Assembly: GCA_017442225.1 (NCBI GenBank)
Contig: JAFSAR010000015.1
Location: forward strand, 1 to 43,013
Reading direction: 5' to 3'
Source of the DNA: Clostridia bacterium
GTDB taxonomy: Bacteria > Bacillota > Clostridia > Oscillospirales > Acutalibacteraceae
DNA: 43,013 nucleotides
In this document: piece by piece, positions 15,910 through 24,628 of the stretch
Numbering within the stretch: position 1 is the stretch's first letter
Layout of the letters: each line of letters opens with the position of its first letter
Notes under the pieces: generated by a model
What the model was told of the DNA's origin: nothing
What the model saw: only the letters and a program-made list of their open reading frames with translations
Database searches by the model: none
Program-made: the position numbers and the translations under genes

Positions 15910-15938
15910 ACTATATCATATTATGAAACCTATTGCAA
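15910..15938 (-). promoter_or_regulatory. Promoter of the GtrA-GT2-GT-C-wecB operon
   Basis: TTGCAA (15938-15933), 17 bases, TATAGT (15915-15910) on the minus strand, about 50 bases before the GtrA start, with AAAAGGGGA as ribosome site. Confidence 0.7.
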
Positions 15939-15953
15939 CATTTAATTAAATGC

Positions 15954-15988
15954 AAAACTCTCGGTTATCTGTTGATAATCGAGAGTTT
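15954..15988. terminator. Terminator after the zinc-ribbon membrane protein gene
   Basis: AAACTCTCG(G)TTATC faces GATAA(T)CGAGAGTTT with a TGTT loop. The one internal mismatch is a G-T pair on one strand. T-rich sequence follows on the minus strand. Confidence 0.75.
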
Positions 15989-16033
15989 ATATGTATGTAA
16001 AATACTTACCTAATTAAAATATCCACTATGCCA

Positions 16034-16840
16034 CTACATTTCTTTTACAAAATACTTATCAATAAGCATCGCAACAATTATCATTATTGCAGTAGTACAC
16101 ACGCTGGTTATTGCTGCAATAAACGATGTCAAATTGCCTAATACAGTTATTGCACTCATTACCGCAATAAATATAAACCAATTTTTTACAGTTCTCGGTC
16201 TTTCAAAATTAGAGTTTTGGCATACAATGCCTAGATATATTGATTTTGCAAAACGATGTATTTTGCGCATGCCCAAAAGATTAAAAACCAATACAATAAC
16301 TGCTATAAAAACAAATAGTGCACTAAGTAGTATCCCACATATAGACATTATGTTTTCTGATGTGTTTGGCAAACTTAATCCGTTTTTTTCTAACTCTTCT
16401 ACAAACACTTTCCAAAAACTTATATTTTCTGCCACAATCTCAAACAATATACCAAATAATACACCGCAAACCAAAAGTATTATGCTTACCACATTTGCTA
16501 TAATATATTGCGCATATACCGTTCCGCTTATAAACTGTAGATGTTTTTCGTTGACAATGCCTTTTTGCGCATCAGCATATGTTAGCCACAAAAATACGGT
16601 TATTAAAATATAAATAAGCGGCATTCCTGATGTGGCCAATGAGAGAGCGCACGCCGTCGTCATAAGTATGCATAACACCAAAAACAATTTATCCTTTAAA
16701 GCTGGCATAACTATGTCGACAGCAGGATTAAGACTTACCGCCTCAACAGTAACAGCCTTATCATCTTTAGCTTTTGTACCACAATTCATACAATACTCAA
16801 AATCCCGTTCGCTTTCAAACCCACATTTATTGCATTTCAT
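16034..16840 (-). CDS. Zinc-ribbon membrane protein, unknown function
   Basis: 268 residues. A zinc ribbon at 1-24 has two CxxC pairs (CNKC and CMNC). Then come about six hydrophobic spans: two near 52-85, one near 110-135, one near 165-190, and two between 220 and 260. No enzyme motif is visible. The ATG overlaps the asnB stop (ATGA), with AAGGAGGATAAATT before it, so translation is coupled to asnB. Zinc-ribbon membrane proteins of this form are common in Clostridia and are not characterised. The codon use is AT-rich compared with asnB. Confidence 0.7.
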   Translation of the reverse strand: MKCNKCGFESERDFEYCMNCGTKAKDDKAVTVEAVSLNPAVDIVMPALKDKLFLVLCILMTTACALSLATSGMPLIYILITVFLWLTYADAQKGIVNEKHLQFISGTVYAQYIIANVVSIILLVCGVLFGILFEIVAENISFWKVFVEELEKNGLSLPNTSENIMSICGILLSALFVFIAVIVLVFNLLGMRKIHRFAKSIYLGIVCQNSNFERPRTVKNWFIFIAVMSAITVLGNLTSFIAAITSVCTTAIMIIVAMLIDKYFVKEM

Positions 16841-18681
16841 AATTTATCCTCCTTAAAATACAGATTATGCCATACAAGGAACGTATAAACTGTCCATATT
16901 TTACGGCTTAAATCTTTTTTACCCGATTTATGCATATCAAGCAGTTTTAGAAGTTTTTGTGTTTCAAAATATTTTTCTGCCGTATCGCTTGTAAACTGTT
17001 CTTTTACTATGTTATAGTATTCGTCTTGACGCAGCCACTCGCGGATAGGCACGGGAAAACCTAATTTATCCTTTTGCGCGGTAACACGCGGCAAGGTTTT
17101 TTCCGCCGCTTTGCGTAGCGCTATTTTTGTTGTAACCGTATTTACACGGCATTCAAGCGGCAGCGTAAGGGCTAATTCTAACACCTTTTTATCAAGAAAG
17201 GGTACACGCAGTTCAAGCGAATTTGCCATACTTGTTTTGTCGGCTTTAAGCAGAATATCTCCCATAAGCCACATATTTATATCAAGATACTGCATCTTTG
17301 TAACGTCGTCTTTGTTTGCTACCTCGTCATAAAACCTGTCGCACAAAATTTTAGGCTGCGGCGCTGATTTTGCCGCATCACTTTTAAGCAAAGCGTCTCG
17401 CTCTTTTTTTGAAAAGATATTCGCGTTGCCGATATATCGTTCCTCTATAGTTTTGCCGCGGCGCATGAGATAGTTTATGCCTCGCATCTGCGGCAAATGC
17501 TCACACACTTTTGAAACAATTCGGCGAACTGCAAAGGGAAGTCGATCATAAATGGTTAATGTTATCGGCTCCCCATAAATACGGTATCCGCCAAAAAGCT
17601 CATCAGCGCCCTCTCCCGACATTACCACCTTGACATGCTCTGATGCGAGTTCACTCACAAAATAAAGTGCGATTGCCGCAGGGTCTGCCAGCGGTTCATC
17701 CATATGATACTGAATTTTTGGAAACGTCGACCAATATTCCTGCGGTGTAATTACCTTTGAAATATTTTCGACACCTATTGTATCGGCAAACTGTTTTGCA
17801 AAAGCAATTTCATTATAACGGTCACCGTCACCACTTTCAAAGCCTACTGTAAAGGTTTTATCCACCTTAGCAGACGAGGCAATATAGCTTGAATCAATAC
17901 CGCTTGAGAGAAAAGAGCCTACCTCAACGTCGGCAATTTTGTGCGCTTCTACCGACTCGCGAACCGCTTTATCTATCTCGTCGGCATAAAAATCCAGCAC
18001 ACCGGGTACGGTTTTAAACTCGGGTTTAAAATAGCGCGTCTTTTTAATCTCTCCGTTTTTAAAGGTAAAGTAATGCGCGGGTGGCAGCTTGTATACACCC
18101 TTAAAAAAGGTTTCCTCGGTTGGTGAATACTGAAAAGAAAGGTAGTGGGCCAGCGCTTGTTCATTGAGTCGCTTGTGGAATTCGGGATGAAAGGCGAACG
18201 CCTTTATTTCCGAGCCAAAAATAAAACTGTTTTCACTCTTGGTATAGTAAAACGGCTTTATGCCAAACATATCGCGCGCGCCAAAAAGCGTATCGTCAAC
18301 CTTGTTGAAAATAACAAACGCAAACATACCGCGCAGATACTTTACAACGTCCACACCCCAAGCCTCATAGCCGTGTAACAAAACCTCGCTGTCGGCGCGG
18401 CTTGCAAATATATGGCCCTGCTTTTCAAGTTCTTCCCGCAACTGCTTGTAGTTATAAATTTCACCGTTAAACACAAGCACCAAAGACCTGTCCTCGTTAA
18501 ACATAGGTTGGTCGCCGCCCTCAAGGTCGATAATGCTAAGCCGACGGAAGCCGAGCGCAATATCACGGTCAATATAACTGCCGCTTGAATCGGGACCGCG
18601 ATGAACAATAGAGTCCATCATCGTGGTTAACACCTGTCCGTCATCGCCTATATAATTTGTAAAACCTACAAATCCGCACAT
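16837..18681 (-). CDS. asnB: Asparagine synthase, glutamine-hydrolysing
   Basis: 614 residues. Starts MCGFVGF, so Cys2 is the glutaminase nucleophile after Met removal; this fixes the start. The glutaminase domain covers about 1-210 (RGPDSSG, FNGEIYNY, SDSEVLL-like RADSEVLLHGYE). The synthetase domain follows with the PP-loop SSGIDSSYIA near 260 and MSGEGADELFGGYR near 355. It makes Asn from Asp, ATP and Gln, or acts in amidation of wall precursors in related AsnB paralogs. It lies downstream of the Gx transporter gene by 24 bases and is probably in the same transcript as NusG-II and Gx, an unexpected partner. Confidence 0.95.
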   Translation of the reverse strand: MCGFVGFTNYIGDDGQVLTTMMDSIVHRGPDSSGSYIDRDIALGFRRLSIIDLEGGDQPMFNEDRSLVLVFNGEIYNYKQLREELEKQGHIFASRADSEVLLHGYEAWGVDVVKYLRGMFAFVIFNKVDDTLFGARDMFGIKPFYYTKSENSFIFGSEIKAFAFHPEFHKRLNEQALAHYLSFQYSPTEETFFKGVYKLPPAHYFTFKNGEIKKTRYFKPEFKTVPGVLDFYADEIDKAVRESVEAHKIADVEVGSFLSSGIDSSYIASSAKVDKTFTVGFESGDGDRYNEIAFAKQFADTIGVENISKVITPQEYWSTFPKIQYHMDEPLADPAAIALYFVSELASEHVKVVMSGEGADELFGGYRIYGEPITLTIYDRLPFAVRRIVSKVCEHLPQMRGINYLMRRGKTIEERYIGNANIFSKKERDALLKSDAAKSAPQPKILCDRFYDEVANKDDVTKMQYLDINMWLMGDILLKADKTSMANSLELRVPFLDKKVLELALTLPLECRVNTVTTKIALRKAAEKTLPRVTAQKDKLGFPVPIREWLRQDEYYNIVKEQFTSDTAEKYFETQKLLKLLDMHKSGKKDLSRKIWTVYTFLVWHNLYFKEDKL

Positions 18682-18705
18682 TGTGATATTTCCCTTTCAA
18701 AAAAA

Positions 18706-19239
18706 TTAAAATATGCCGTTTATTTTGACCTTGTTTAAAACAAGTTTTACAAAAGTTCCGCAAAACACGCCGCAAAGAGCGCCGAGTACCAGCAATGCGG
18801 GCAGATAATATATAACGCCTACGCCCACAAACGCGGTTGCCGCCACACACTGAAAAACGTTGTGTACAGTACCACCTGCAATACTGATTCCAATTGCGCT
18901 TACCGATTTTAGCTTACTTAAAAGGCAAGCCGTAAGTGTCGAAGCCACACCGCCCGCAAGAGAAAACAAAAATGATATCGGCGAGCCAAAGAGCAACGCT
19001 GACAATGCAATACGCGCAATGTTTACCGCCCACGCTCCCTTTATATCGCCGCGGCAGATAAGGGTGAGTGTTATAGCGTTTGAAAGTCCCAACTTTACAC
19101 CCGGCGCTAACGCTATCAGGCTGATTGACAAAAGGCTTTCAAGATAGCCGATAATCAGACACACCGAAACCAACAGCGCGTAAAGGGTGATGCGCCTTAT
19201 ATTTATTCTATTTCCACGATTACCTTGTTTGGCAGACAT
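18706..19239 (-). CDS. Gx transporter family membrane protein (Hpre_diP_synt_I)
   Basis: 177 residues with about five membrane spans: ALLVSVCLIIGYLESLL, APGVKLGLSNAITL, then two Gly/Ala-rich helices (FSLAGGVASTLTACLLS, IAGGTVHNVFQCVAATAF). The family was once named heptaprenyl diphosphate synthase component I but its members are small ECF-S-like membrane proteins. In Clostridia it usually sits beside NusG-II and ApbE genes, exactly as here, so it is thought to import a flavin-related or isoprenoid substrate. The start at 19239 overlaps the upstream gene by 37 bases; no later start is plausible. Confidence 0.85.
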   Translation of the reverse strand: MSAKQGNRGNRINIRRITLYALLVSVCLIIGYLESLLSISLIALAPGVKLGLSNAITLTLICRGDIKGAWAVNIARIALSALLFGSPISFLFSLAGGVASTLTACLLSKLKSVSAIGISIAGGTVHNVFQCVAATAFVGVGVIYYLPALLVLGALCGVFCGTFVKLVLNKVKINGIF

Positions 19240-19526
19240 ACAATACTTTCACCCTTTTTACTGATTTTGCCCGTATTTACGCAAATCTGATTTTTGCAAG
19301 ACGCGTCACTCATATACACAACGCCGTCTTTTATAACCACGGTATTTGTACCCGTATCAACCGTTTCGTTTAGGTTAATACTTTTATCGTAGATGATTTG
19401 GTTATCCTGCTTTATTACGACACGGCTACCCTGTTTTGAAAAAGAAATGAGCAAAACTACCGAACAAACACACGCTGCCACTACCCCGCCTATTATTATA
19501 AAGTCGCCTTTTTTCAAAACTATCAC
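19203..19526 (-). CDS. NusG domain II-containing membrane-anchored protein
   Basis: 107 residues from a GTG at 19526 with AAAAGGA four bases upstream. One N-terminal span (about 8-28) anchors it. The remainder is an outward beta domain of the NusG-II family with GVVYMSDASCKNQICVNTG, the usual DxxC..Q-x-C signature, and a CLPNKVIVEIE end. Function is not known; it is associated with extracellular electron transfer and flavinylation clusters. First gene of the minus-strand unit and divergent from apbE with about 60 bases between the starts. Confidence 0.88.
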   Translation of the reverse strand: MIVLKKGDFIIIGGVVAACVCSVVLLISFSKQGSRVVIKQDNQIIYDKSINLNETVDTGTNTVVIKDGVVYMSDASCKNQICVNTGKISKKGESIVCLPNKVIVEIE

Positions 19527-19554
19527 CGTCCTTTTATATTTATTTTAACATATC

Positions 19555-19583
19555 TTTACAAAAAAGTGAAGAAGTTGTATAAT
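19555..19583 (+). promoter_or_regulatory. Promoter of apbE, giving a probable leaderless mRNA
   Basis: TTTACA at 19555-19560, a spacer of exactly 17, and a perfect TATAAT at 19578-19583. Transcription would start about 7-8 bases on, that is at or beside the second ATG (19591). The first in-frame ATG (19582) lies within the -10 box and cannot be used from this promoter. Confidence 0.65.
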
Positions 19584-19590
19584 GTTATTT

Positions 19591-20544
19591 ATGAAAAAAA
19601 TTGTATCACTTAATTTAAGCCTTGTCCTGTTGCTTTTGTGCGGATGCGCGAGCACACAGGAAAATAAAGACACCCGTTTTTTACTTGACACAGTGGTGAG
19701 TCTTACAGCCGCTTGCGACAGCGAGACGCTTGACGGCGCTTTTGCGCTTTGCGAAAGCTATGAAAAGCTGCTCAGCCGCACGGTAGAGGGAAGCGATGTT
19801 TACGCTCTTAACAATTCAAGCGGATTTGTCGAGGTGTCAGATGACACCTTGGAAATCGTACAAAAAAGCCTTTATTATGCCGATATATCAAACGGCAAGT
19901 TTGATATAACAATCTACTCCGTAAGCTCACTTTGGGATTTTAACAGCGAAATCATACCCTCACGTGATGAAATAGCCGAGGCACTTAAAAACGTTGACTA
20001 CAATAGCATTGAAACAGACGGTAATAAAATCAACCTAAACGGCAAGCAGATAGACCTTGGCGGTATCGCCAAGGGCTATATTGCCGACCGTATTTTAGAA
20101 TACTTTAAAGAAAATAAGGTATCAGAGGGTATAATAGATTTAGGCGGAAACCTTGTAGTCTTTGGCGACCGCGACTATACCGTGGGCATAAAGCAGCCTT
20201 TTTCAGACGAGCTTGCCTCTACATTAAAAGTACGCAATAAGACAGTGGTAACGTCGGGCACTTACGAGCGGTATATTGAAAAAGACGGCATCCGTTATCA
20301 TCATATTTTAGATACAAAAACAGGCTATGCGGTAGATACCGACCTTACGTCTGCCACAATAATCGGCGACAGTTCTATGAATGCCGACGCGCTTTCTACC
20401 ATTTGCATACTTTTGGGGCTTGATAATGCAAAAGAACTTATCGAAAACACCGATGGCGCCGAGGCAGTTTTCATAGACACCGACGGTAAAATGCATTATA
20501 CGTCGGGTTTATCGTTAAAAGGCGATACTTTTACCCTCAAATAA
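19591..20544 (+). CDS. apbE: FAD:protein FMN transferase, lipoprotein
   Basis: 317 residues from ATG 19591; the ATG at 19582 overlaps the -10 box. Residues 1-20 are a lipoprotein signal (MKKIVSLNLSL, lipobox LLCGC), so the enzyme sits on the outer face of the membrane. The ApbE fold follows with FLLDTVVSLTA, DLGGIAKGYIADRIL, IIDLGGNLVVFG, YHHILDTKTG and MNADALSTICILLG, where the Asp residues of DLGG and ADALST hold magnesium. It moves FMN from FAD onto a Thr or Ser of target proteins. No FMN-binding-domain target lies in the window. Divergent NusG-II and Gx genes make this a partial flavinylation cluster. Confidence 0.94.
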   Translation: MKKIVSLNLSLVLLLLCGCASTQENKDTRFLLDTVVSLTAACDSETLDGAFALCESYEKLLSRTVEGSDVYALNNSSGFVEVSDDTLEIVQKSLYYADISNGKFDITIYSVSSLWDFNSEIIPSRDEIAEALKNVDYNSIETDGNKINLNGKQIDLGGIAKGYIADRILEYFKENKVSEGIIDLGGNLVVFGDRDYTVGIKQPFSDELASTLKVRNKTVVTSGTYERYIEKDGIRYHHILDTKTGYAVDTDLTSATIIGDSSMNADALSTICILLGLDNAKELIENTDGAEAVFIDTDGKMHYTSGLSLKGDTFTLK

Positions 20545-20608
20545 TACTTTATTTATTAACAATTATAATATATAATATATCTATTATGACTTTTTAAAGA
20601 GGTAAATT

Positions 20609-23341
20609 ATGGGATTACTTACAGCCATTTTTGGCAATTACAGTGAAAAAGAAATAAAGCGCGTGCGTCCGATGCTTGACAAGGTGCTCTCTTATGAAGA
20701 AGAATACCGCAATCTTACAGACGACGAACTGCGCGCTAAAACAGATGAATTTAAAAACCGCCTTACCATAGGCGAAACACTTGACGATATTTTGCCCGAG
20801 GCTTTTGCCGTTTGCCGTGAGGCAGGCGACCGAGTGCTCGGTATGCGGCATTTCCCCGTTCAGATTTTGGGCGGTATTATACTGCATCAAGGACGTATCA
20901 GCGAAATGAAAACGGGTGAAGGTAAAACTCTTGTCGCAACACTTCCCGCATACTTAAACGCGCTTACAGGCAAGGGCGTGCATATTGTCACCGTCAACGA
21001 TTATCTTGCAAAGCGTGACTCCGAGTGGATGGGTAAGCTCTACCGCTTTTTAGGTCTGTCGGTTGGTCTTATCATCCATGGTATGAATAAGGATGAAAAA
21101 CGCGCCTCCTACGATGCAGATATCACCTACTGCACCAACAACGAATTAGGTTTTGACTATCTGCGTGATAATATGGTGACCTATAAGGAGCAAAAGGTTC
21201 AGCGCGAACATAACTTTGCTATCGTGGACGAGGTTGACTCTATTCTTATAGACGAGGCGCGCACACCACTTATCATTTCAGGACAGGGCAACAAGTCCAC
21301 CGACCTTTATACCAAGGCAAATGCTTTTGCAAAATCACTTAAAATGGTAAAGGTTAAGGAAATGGACGACAAGGCAAGCGACGAGGACGCGGCTTACGAT
21401 GGCGACTACGTTGTTGACGAAAAGGCAAACACTGCCATCCTTACCCCCGACGGCGTAAAAAAGGCAGAGCAGTATTTCGCTATCGAAAACCTTAATGACA
21501 GCGAAAATATTGAGGTTGCGCACCATATAAATCAAGCTATCCGCGCTCATGGTATTATGAAGCGCGACGTTGACTATGTCGTAAAAGACGGCGAGGTTAT
21601 CATTGTTGACGAATTTACAGGCCGCCTTATGTACGGCAGACGCTATAACGAGGGCTTGCATCAGGCTATTGAAGCAAAAGAGGGTGTTAAGGTAGAGCGC
21701 GAGTCAAAAACCCTTGCTACCATAACATTCCAAAATTTCTTCCGTCTTTATAACAAGCTTTCGGGTATGACGGGTACCGCTATGACCGAAGAGACCGAAT
21801 TTCAGGAAATTTACAAACTTGACGTTGTTGAAATTCCTACCAATAAGCCGATTGCCCGTGTTGACGAAAATGATGCCGTTTACAAAACCGAAAAAGCAAA
21901 ATTTAATGCGGTTATCGATCATATACTTGCTTGTCACGAGAAAAATCAACCCGTGCTTGTGGGTACCGTTACTATAGAAAAGTCAGAGCTTTTATCCTCT
22001 ATGCTTAAGCGCCGCGGTGTAAAGCACAACGTGCTTAACGCAAAACACCATGAAAAAGAGGCTGAAATTATCGCGCAAGCAGGTGTGCCGGGCGCTGTTA
22101 CCATAGCTACCAATATGGCAGGACGCGGTACCGATATTATGCTTGGCGGTAACGCCGAATACTTGGCAAAGGCGGCGTTGCGCCACGACGGACTTAGCGA
22201 AGAAATGATACTTGAAGCCACGGGCTTTGGCGAGACCGAAAACCCAGACATCATCGCCGCTCGCGAAAAGTATAAGGAATTTTACGCATGCTTTAAGGCA
22301 GAAATTGCGCCCCACGCAGAAGCGGTACGTAACAGCGGCGGTCTTTGCATTATAGGTACCGAGCGCCACGACTCGAGACGTATTGACAACCAGCTGCGCG
22401 GGCGCGCAGGACGTCAGGGCGACCCAGGTACGACTAAGTTTTATATCTCGCTTGAAGACGATCTTATGCGTCTTTACGGCGGTGAGAAAATTGCCGCTAT
22501 AATGGGCACGATGAACATCGACGAAAATATGCCGCTTGAGAGCGGTATGCTTTCTAAAACCATTGAGAGCGCGCAAAAACGCAAAGAGGGCATTAACTTT
22601 GCGTCGCGTAAAAATGTACTCGAGTATGATGATGTTATGAACAAGCAACGTGAGCTTATCTACAATCAGCGCAACCGCGTGCTTAACGGTGAAAATCTTA
22701 AGGAAACCGTACTTAAGATGATTGACGACACAATTGATATCTACACCAAAATCTATCTTACAGAAGATAATGATAACGGCGCGCGCGATATTAAGGGCTT
22801 GCGCGACCATTTTGGCGGATGGATAATTGATACTGACGATACGCAGTTTACCACCGAAAAACTACAAGGTCTTGAGACGGAAGAGGTTGCCAAGCAGTTA
22901 AAAACCGTCGCCCGCCAGAGATACGAACAGCGCGAGGCTGAATTCGGCGACAACATTATGCGTGAGGTTGAGCGCGTTGTACTGTTACGCAGTGTAGACT
23001 CAAACTGGATGGATCACATAGACGCTATGGACCAGCTACGTCAGGGCATCGGTCTTCGCGGTTACGGTCAGCACAATCCCGTTGTTGAATACCGCAACGA
23101 AAGCTACGATATGTTCTCGGCTATGACCGACGCTATACGTGAGCAGACCGCAAAATTGGCACTGTCAGTCCGCGTTCGCAAAAACGAAGAGGTTAAACGC
23201 GAAAAGGTTGCTGAGGAAACAAATGCGGGTGACAACAAGCCGCTTACCGTACGCGGTAAAGGCGTTGTCAGCAAAAACGCGCTGTGCCCTTGCGGCAGCG
23301 GTAAAAAATACAAGCGCTGCTGCGGTAAGGATGAGGAATAA
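20609..23341 (+). CDS. secA: Preprotein translocase ATPase SecA
   Basis: 910 residues, full length. The Walker A MKTGEGKT is at about 100-107; [20 protein letters not shown] marks the DEAD-like motif; [31 protein letters not shown] and [13 protein letters not shown] are the helicase C motifs. The preprotein cross-linking domain lies about 225-370. The end carries the SEC-C zinc motif [13 protein letters not shown]. It drives proteins through SecYEG. Ribosome site AAAGAGG is seven bases ahead. Two chromate-transporter-like genes follow without a gap. Unlike many relatives, prfB does not follow. Confidence 0.98.
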   Translation: MGLLTAIFGNYSEKEIKRVRPMLDKVLSYEEEYRNLTDDELRAKTDEFKNRLTIGETLDDILPEAFAVCREAGDRVLGMRHFPVQILGGIILHQGRISEMKTGEGKTLVATLPAYLNALTGKGVHIVTVNDYLAKRDSEWMGKLYRFLGLSVGLIIHGMNKDEKRASYDADITYCTNNELGFDYLRDNMVTYKEQKVQREHNFAIVDEVDSILIDEARTPLIISGQGNKSTDLYTKANAFAKSLKMVKVKEMDDKASDEDAAYDGDYVVDEKANTAILTPDGVKKAEQYFAIENLNDSENIEVAHHINQAIRAHGIMKRDVDYVVKDGEVIIVDEFTGRLMYGRRYNEGLHQAIEAKEGVKVERESKTLATITFQNFFRLYNKLSGMTGTAMTEETEFQEIYKLDVVEIPTNKPIARVDENDAVYKTEKAKFNAVIDHILACHEKNQPVLVGTVTIEKSELLSSMLKRRGVKHNVLNAKHHEKEAEIIAQAGVPGAVTIATNMAGRGTDIMLGGNAEYLAKAALRHDGLSEEMILEATGFGETENPDIIAAREKYKEFYACFKAEIAPHAEAVRNSGGLCIIGTERHDSRRIDNQLRGRAGRQGDPGTTKFYISLEDDLMRLYGGEKIAAIMGTMNIDENMPLESGMLSKTIESAQKRKEGINFASRKNVLEYDDVMNKQRELIYNQRNRVLNGENLKETVLKMIDDTIDIYTKIYLTEDNDNGARDIKGLRDHFGGWIIDTDDTQFTTEKLQGLETEEVAKQLKTVARQRYEQREAEFGDNIMREVERVVLLRSVDSNWMDHIDAMDQLRQGIGLRGYGQHNPVVEYRNESYDMFSAMTDAIREQTAKLALSVRVRKNEEVKREKVAEETNAGDNKPLTVRGKGVVSKNALCPCGSGKKYKRCCGKDEE

Positions 23342-23902
23342 ATGAGCACATTTAAAAAAGCACTTAAACTTTTTTTAACTTTTTTTAAAATAGGCGCTTT
23401 TACCTTTGGCGGCGGCTATGCTATGATTCCGCTCATACAGCACGAGGTTGCCGAAAAAAACAAATGGATAACCGATGAGGATATTCTGGAAATCGTTGCT
23501 ATCGCCGAGTCAACACCAGGTCCTATCGCTATAAATTCTGCCACGTTTGTCGGCTACCGCGTATGCGGTGTGTTAGGTTCTACAGCGGCGACTCTCGGCG
23601 TAGTGCTTCCGTCCCTTGTGATTATATTGGTTATTTCCTTTGTGCTTGCGGCTTTTCAGGAACTTCGCGCCGTGCAGTACGCTTTTATGGGTATTCGCGC
23701 GGGCGTGCTGGCGCTGGTGCTTAAAGCTCTTATAACTATGTTTAAAAAATGTCCTAAAGGTTGGGTTTCGTACATTGTTATGGCGTTTGCCGCAGTGGTT
23801 GGAATTTTTACCGATATAAACGTTTTTCTTATAATAATTATATCTGCCCTGTTTGGTCTTGTGACCTATTCGATAATGCATAGCAAGGGGGCGGACAAAT
23901 GA
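23342..23902 (+). CDS. Chromate transporter family protein, first half-size subunit
   Basis: 186 residues, about six membrane spans. The ChrA family signature is clear: LFLTFFKIGAFTFGGGYAMIPLI, then AIAESTPGPIAINSATFVGYR, then GVVLPSLVIIL. Half-size (short-chain) ChrA proteins work as pairs with opposite topology, and a second copy follows. The ATG comes directly after the secA stop. Chromate export is proven only for some members; in anaerobes the natural substrate is not known. Confidence 0.92.
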   Translation: MSTFKKALKLFLTFFKIGAFTFGGGYAMIPLIQHEVAEKNKWITDEDILEIVAIAESTPGPIAINSATFVGYRVCGVLGSTAATLGVVLPSLVIILVISFVLAAFQELRAVQYAFMGIRAGVLALVLKALITMFKKCPKGWVSYIVMAFAAVVGIFTDINVFLIIIISALFGLVTYSIMHSKGADK

Positions 23903-24504
23903 TATTTTTAGAGCTTTTCTGGACCTTTTTTAAAATTGGCGCCTTTACATTTGGCGGTGGTTACGCTATGCTGCCGCTTGTGGAGGAACAGGTAATTTCA
24001 CACGGTTGGCTTAGCGAAGAAGCGATTGTAAACTTTATTGCCGTAAGCGAATCAACACCAGGTCCGTTTGCCGTAAACATCGCAACCTACGTTGGCTCTC
24101 AGGTTGGAGGCGCAGAATACGGCGGCAATCTGTGGTTTACAATTTTAGGCTCAGCCGCCGCGACGCTCGGCGTTGTATTGCCGTCATTTATTGTCATACT
24201 TTTGGTGGCAAAGTTTTATCAGCAATTTAAAAACAGCCGCACCGTAACGGGACTTATGACGGGACTAAAGCCTGCGGCAATCGGTCTTATCGCGTCGGCT
24301 GTGGTATCTATGGCGATTACGGTGTTTTTACCAAGCGGTTTTTTGTTTGATGTTTTCAAAACCACCGAGTTTTATATTTCAGCAGTTATCTTTGCCCTGT
24401 GCGCGTGTCTTGTGTTTTACAAGCGCAAAAAAATACCGCCTGTTCTGGTAATCTGCATAGCGGCGGTTTTGGGAATAGCCACGGGATACGCCTTTAAACT
24501 TTAA
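23899..24504 (+). CDS. Chromate transporter family protein, second half-size subunit
   Basis: 201 residues with the same signature as its neighbour: FWTFFKIGAFTFGGGYAMLPLVEEQV, VSESTPGPFAVNIATYVGSQVGG and GVVLPSFIVILLVAKF (each in outline), and about six spans. The start overlaps the upstream stop by four bases (ATGA). The pair arose by duplication and probably forms a heterodimer. A strong terminator ends the unit 20 bases downstream. Confidence 0.92.
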   Translation: MIFLELFWTFFKIGAFTFGGGYAMLPLVEEQVISHGWLSEEAIVNFIAVSESTPGPFAVNIATYVGSQVGGAEYGGNLWFTILGSAAATLGVVLPSFIVILLVAKFYQQFKNSRTVTGLMTGLKPAAIGLIASAVVSMAITVFLPSGFLFDVFKTTEFYISAVIFALCACLVFYKRKKIPPVLVICIAAVLGIATGYAFKL

Positions 24505-24524
24505 TGCACAATTATTATACAATT

Positions 24525-24557
24525 AAGACACTGCTTTAATTAAAGCAGTGTCTTTTT
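24525..24557 (+). terminator. Terminator of the secA-chr unit
   Basis: AAGACACTGCTTTAA faces TTAAAGCAGTGTCTTTTT, a perfect stem with a T run. Confidence 0.9.
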
Positions 24558-24576
24558 GAATTTATTATCATAAAAT

Positions 24577-24608
24577 AAGCACCTACTTCATTTAAAAAGT
24601 AGGTGCTT
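24577..24608 (-). terminator. Terminator of the wall-anchored protein gene
   Basis: On the minus strand AAGCACCTACTT faces AAGTAGGTGCTT with a T-rich 3' side; it sits 20 bases beyond the stop at 24629 and is convergent with the secA-chr terminator. Confidence 0.85.
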
Positions 24609-24628
24609 GATTTTGAGCTAATTATGCA

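Noticed and set aside
19582..19590. First ATG of apbE (three codons upstream)
   Set aside because: It overlaps the TATAAT box and adds residues before a normal lipoprotein signal; 19591 is preferred.
22753..23349. Minus-strand frames antisense to secA
   Set aside because: secA is intact and fully matched; these are shadows.
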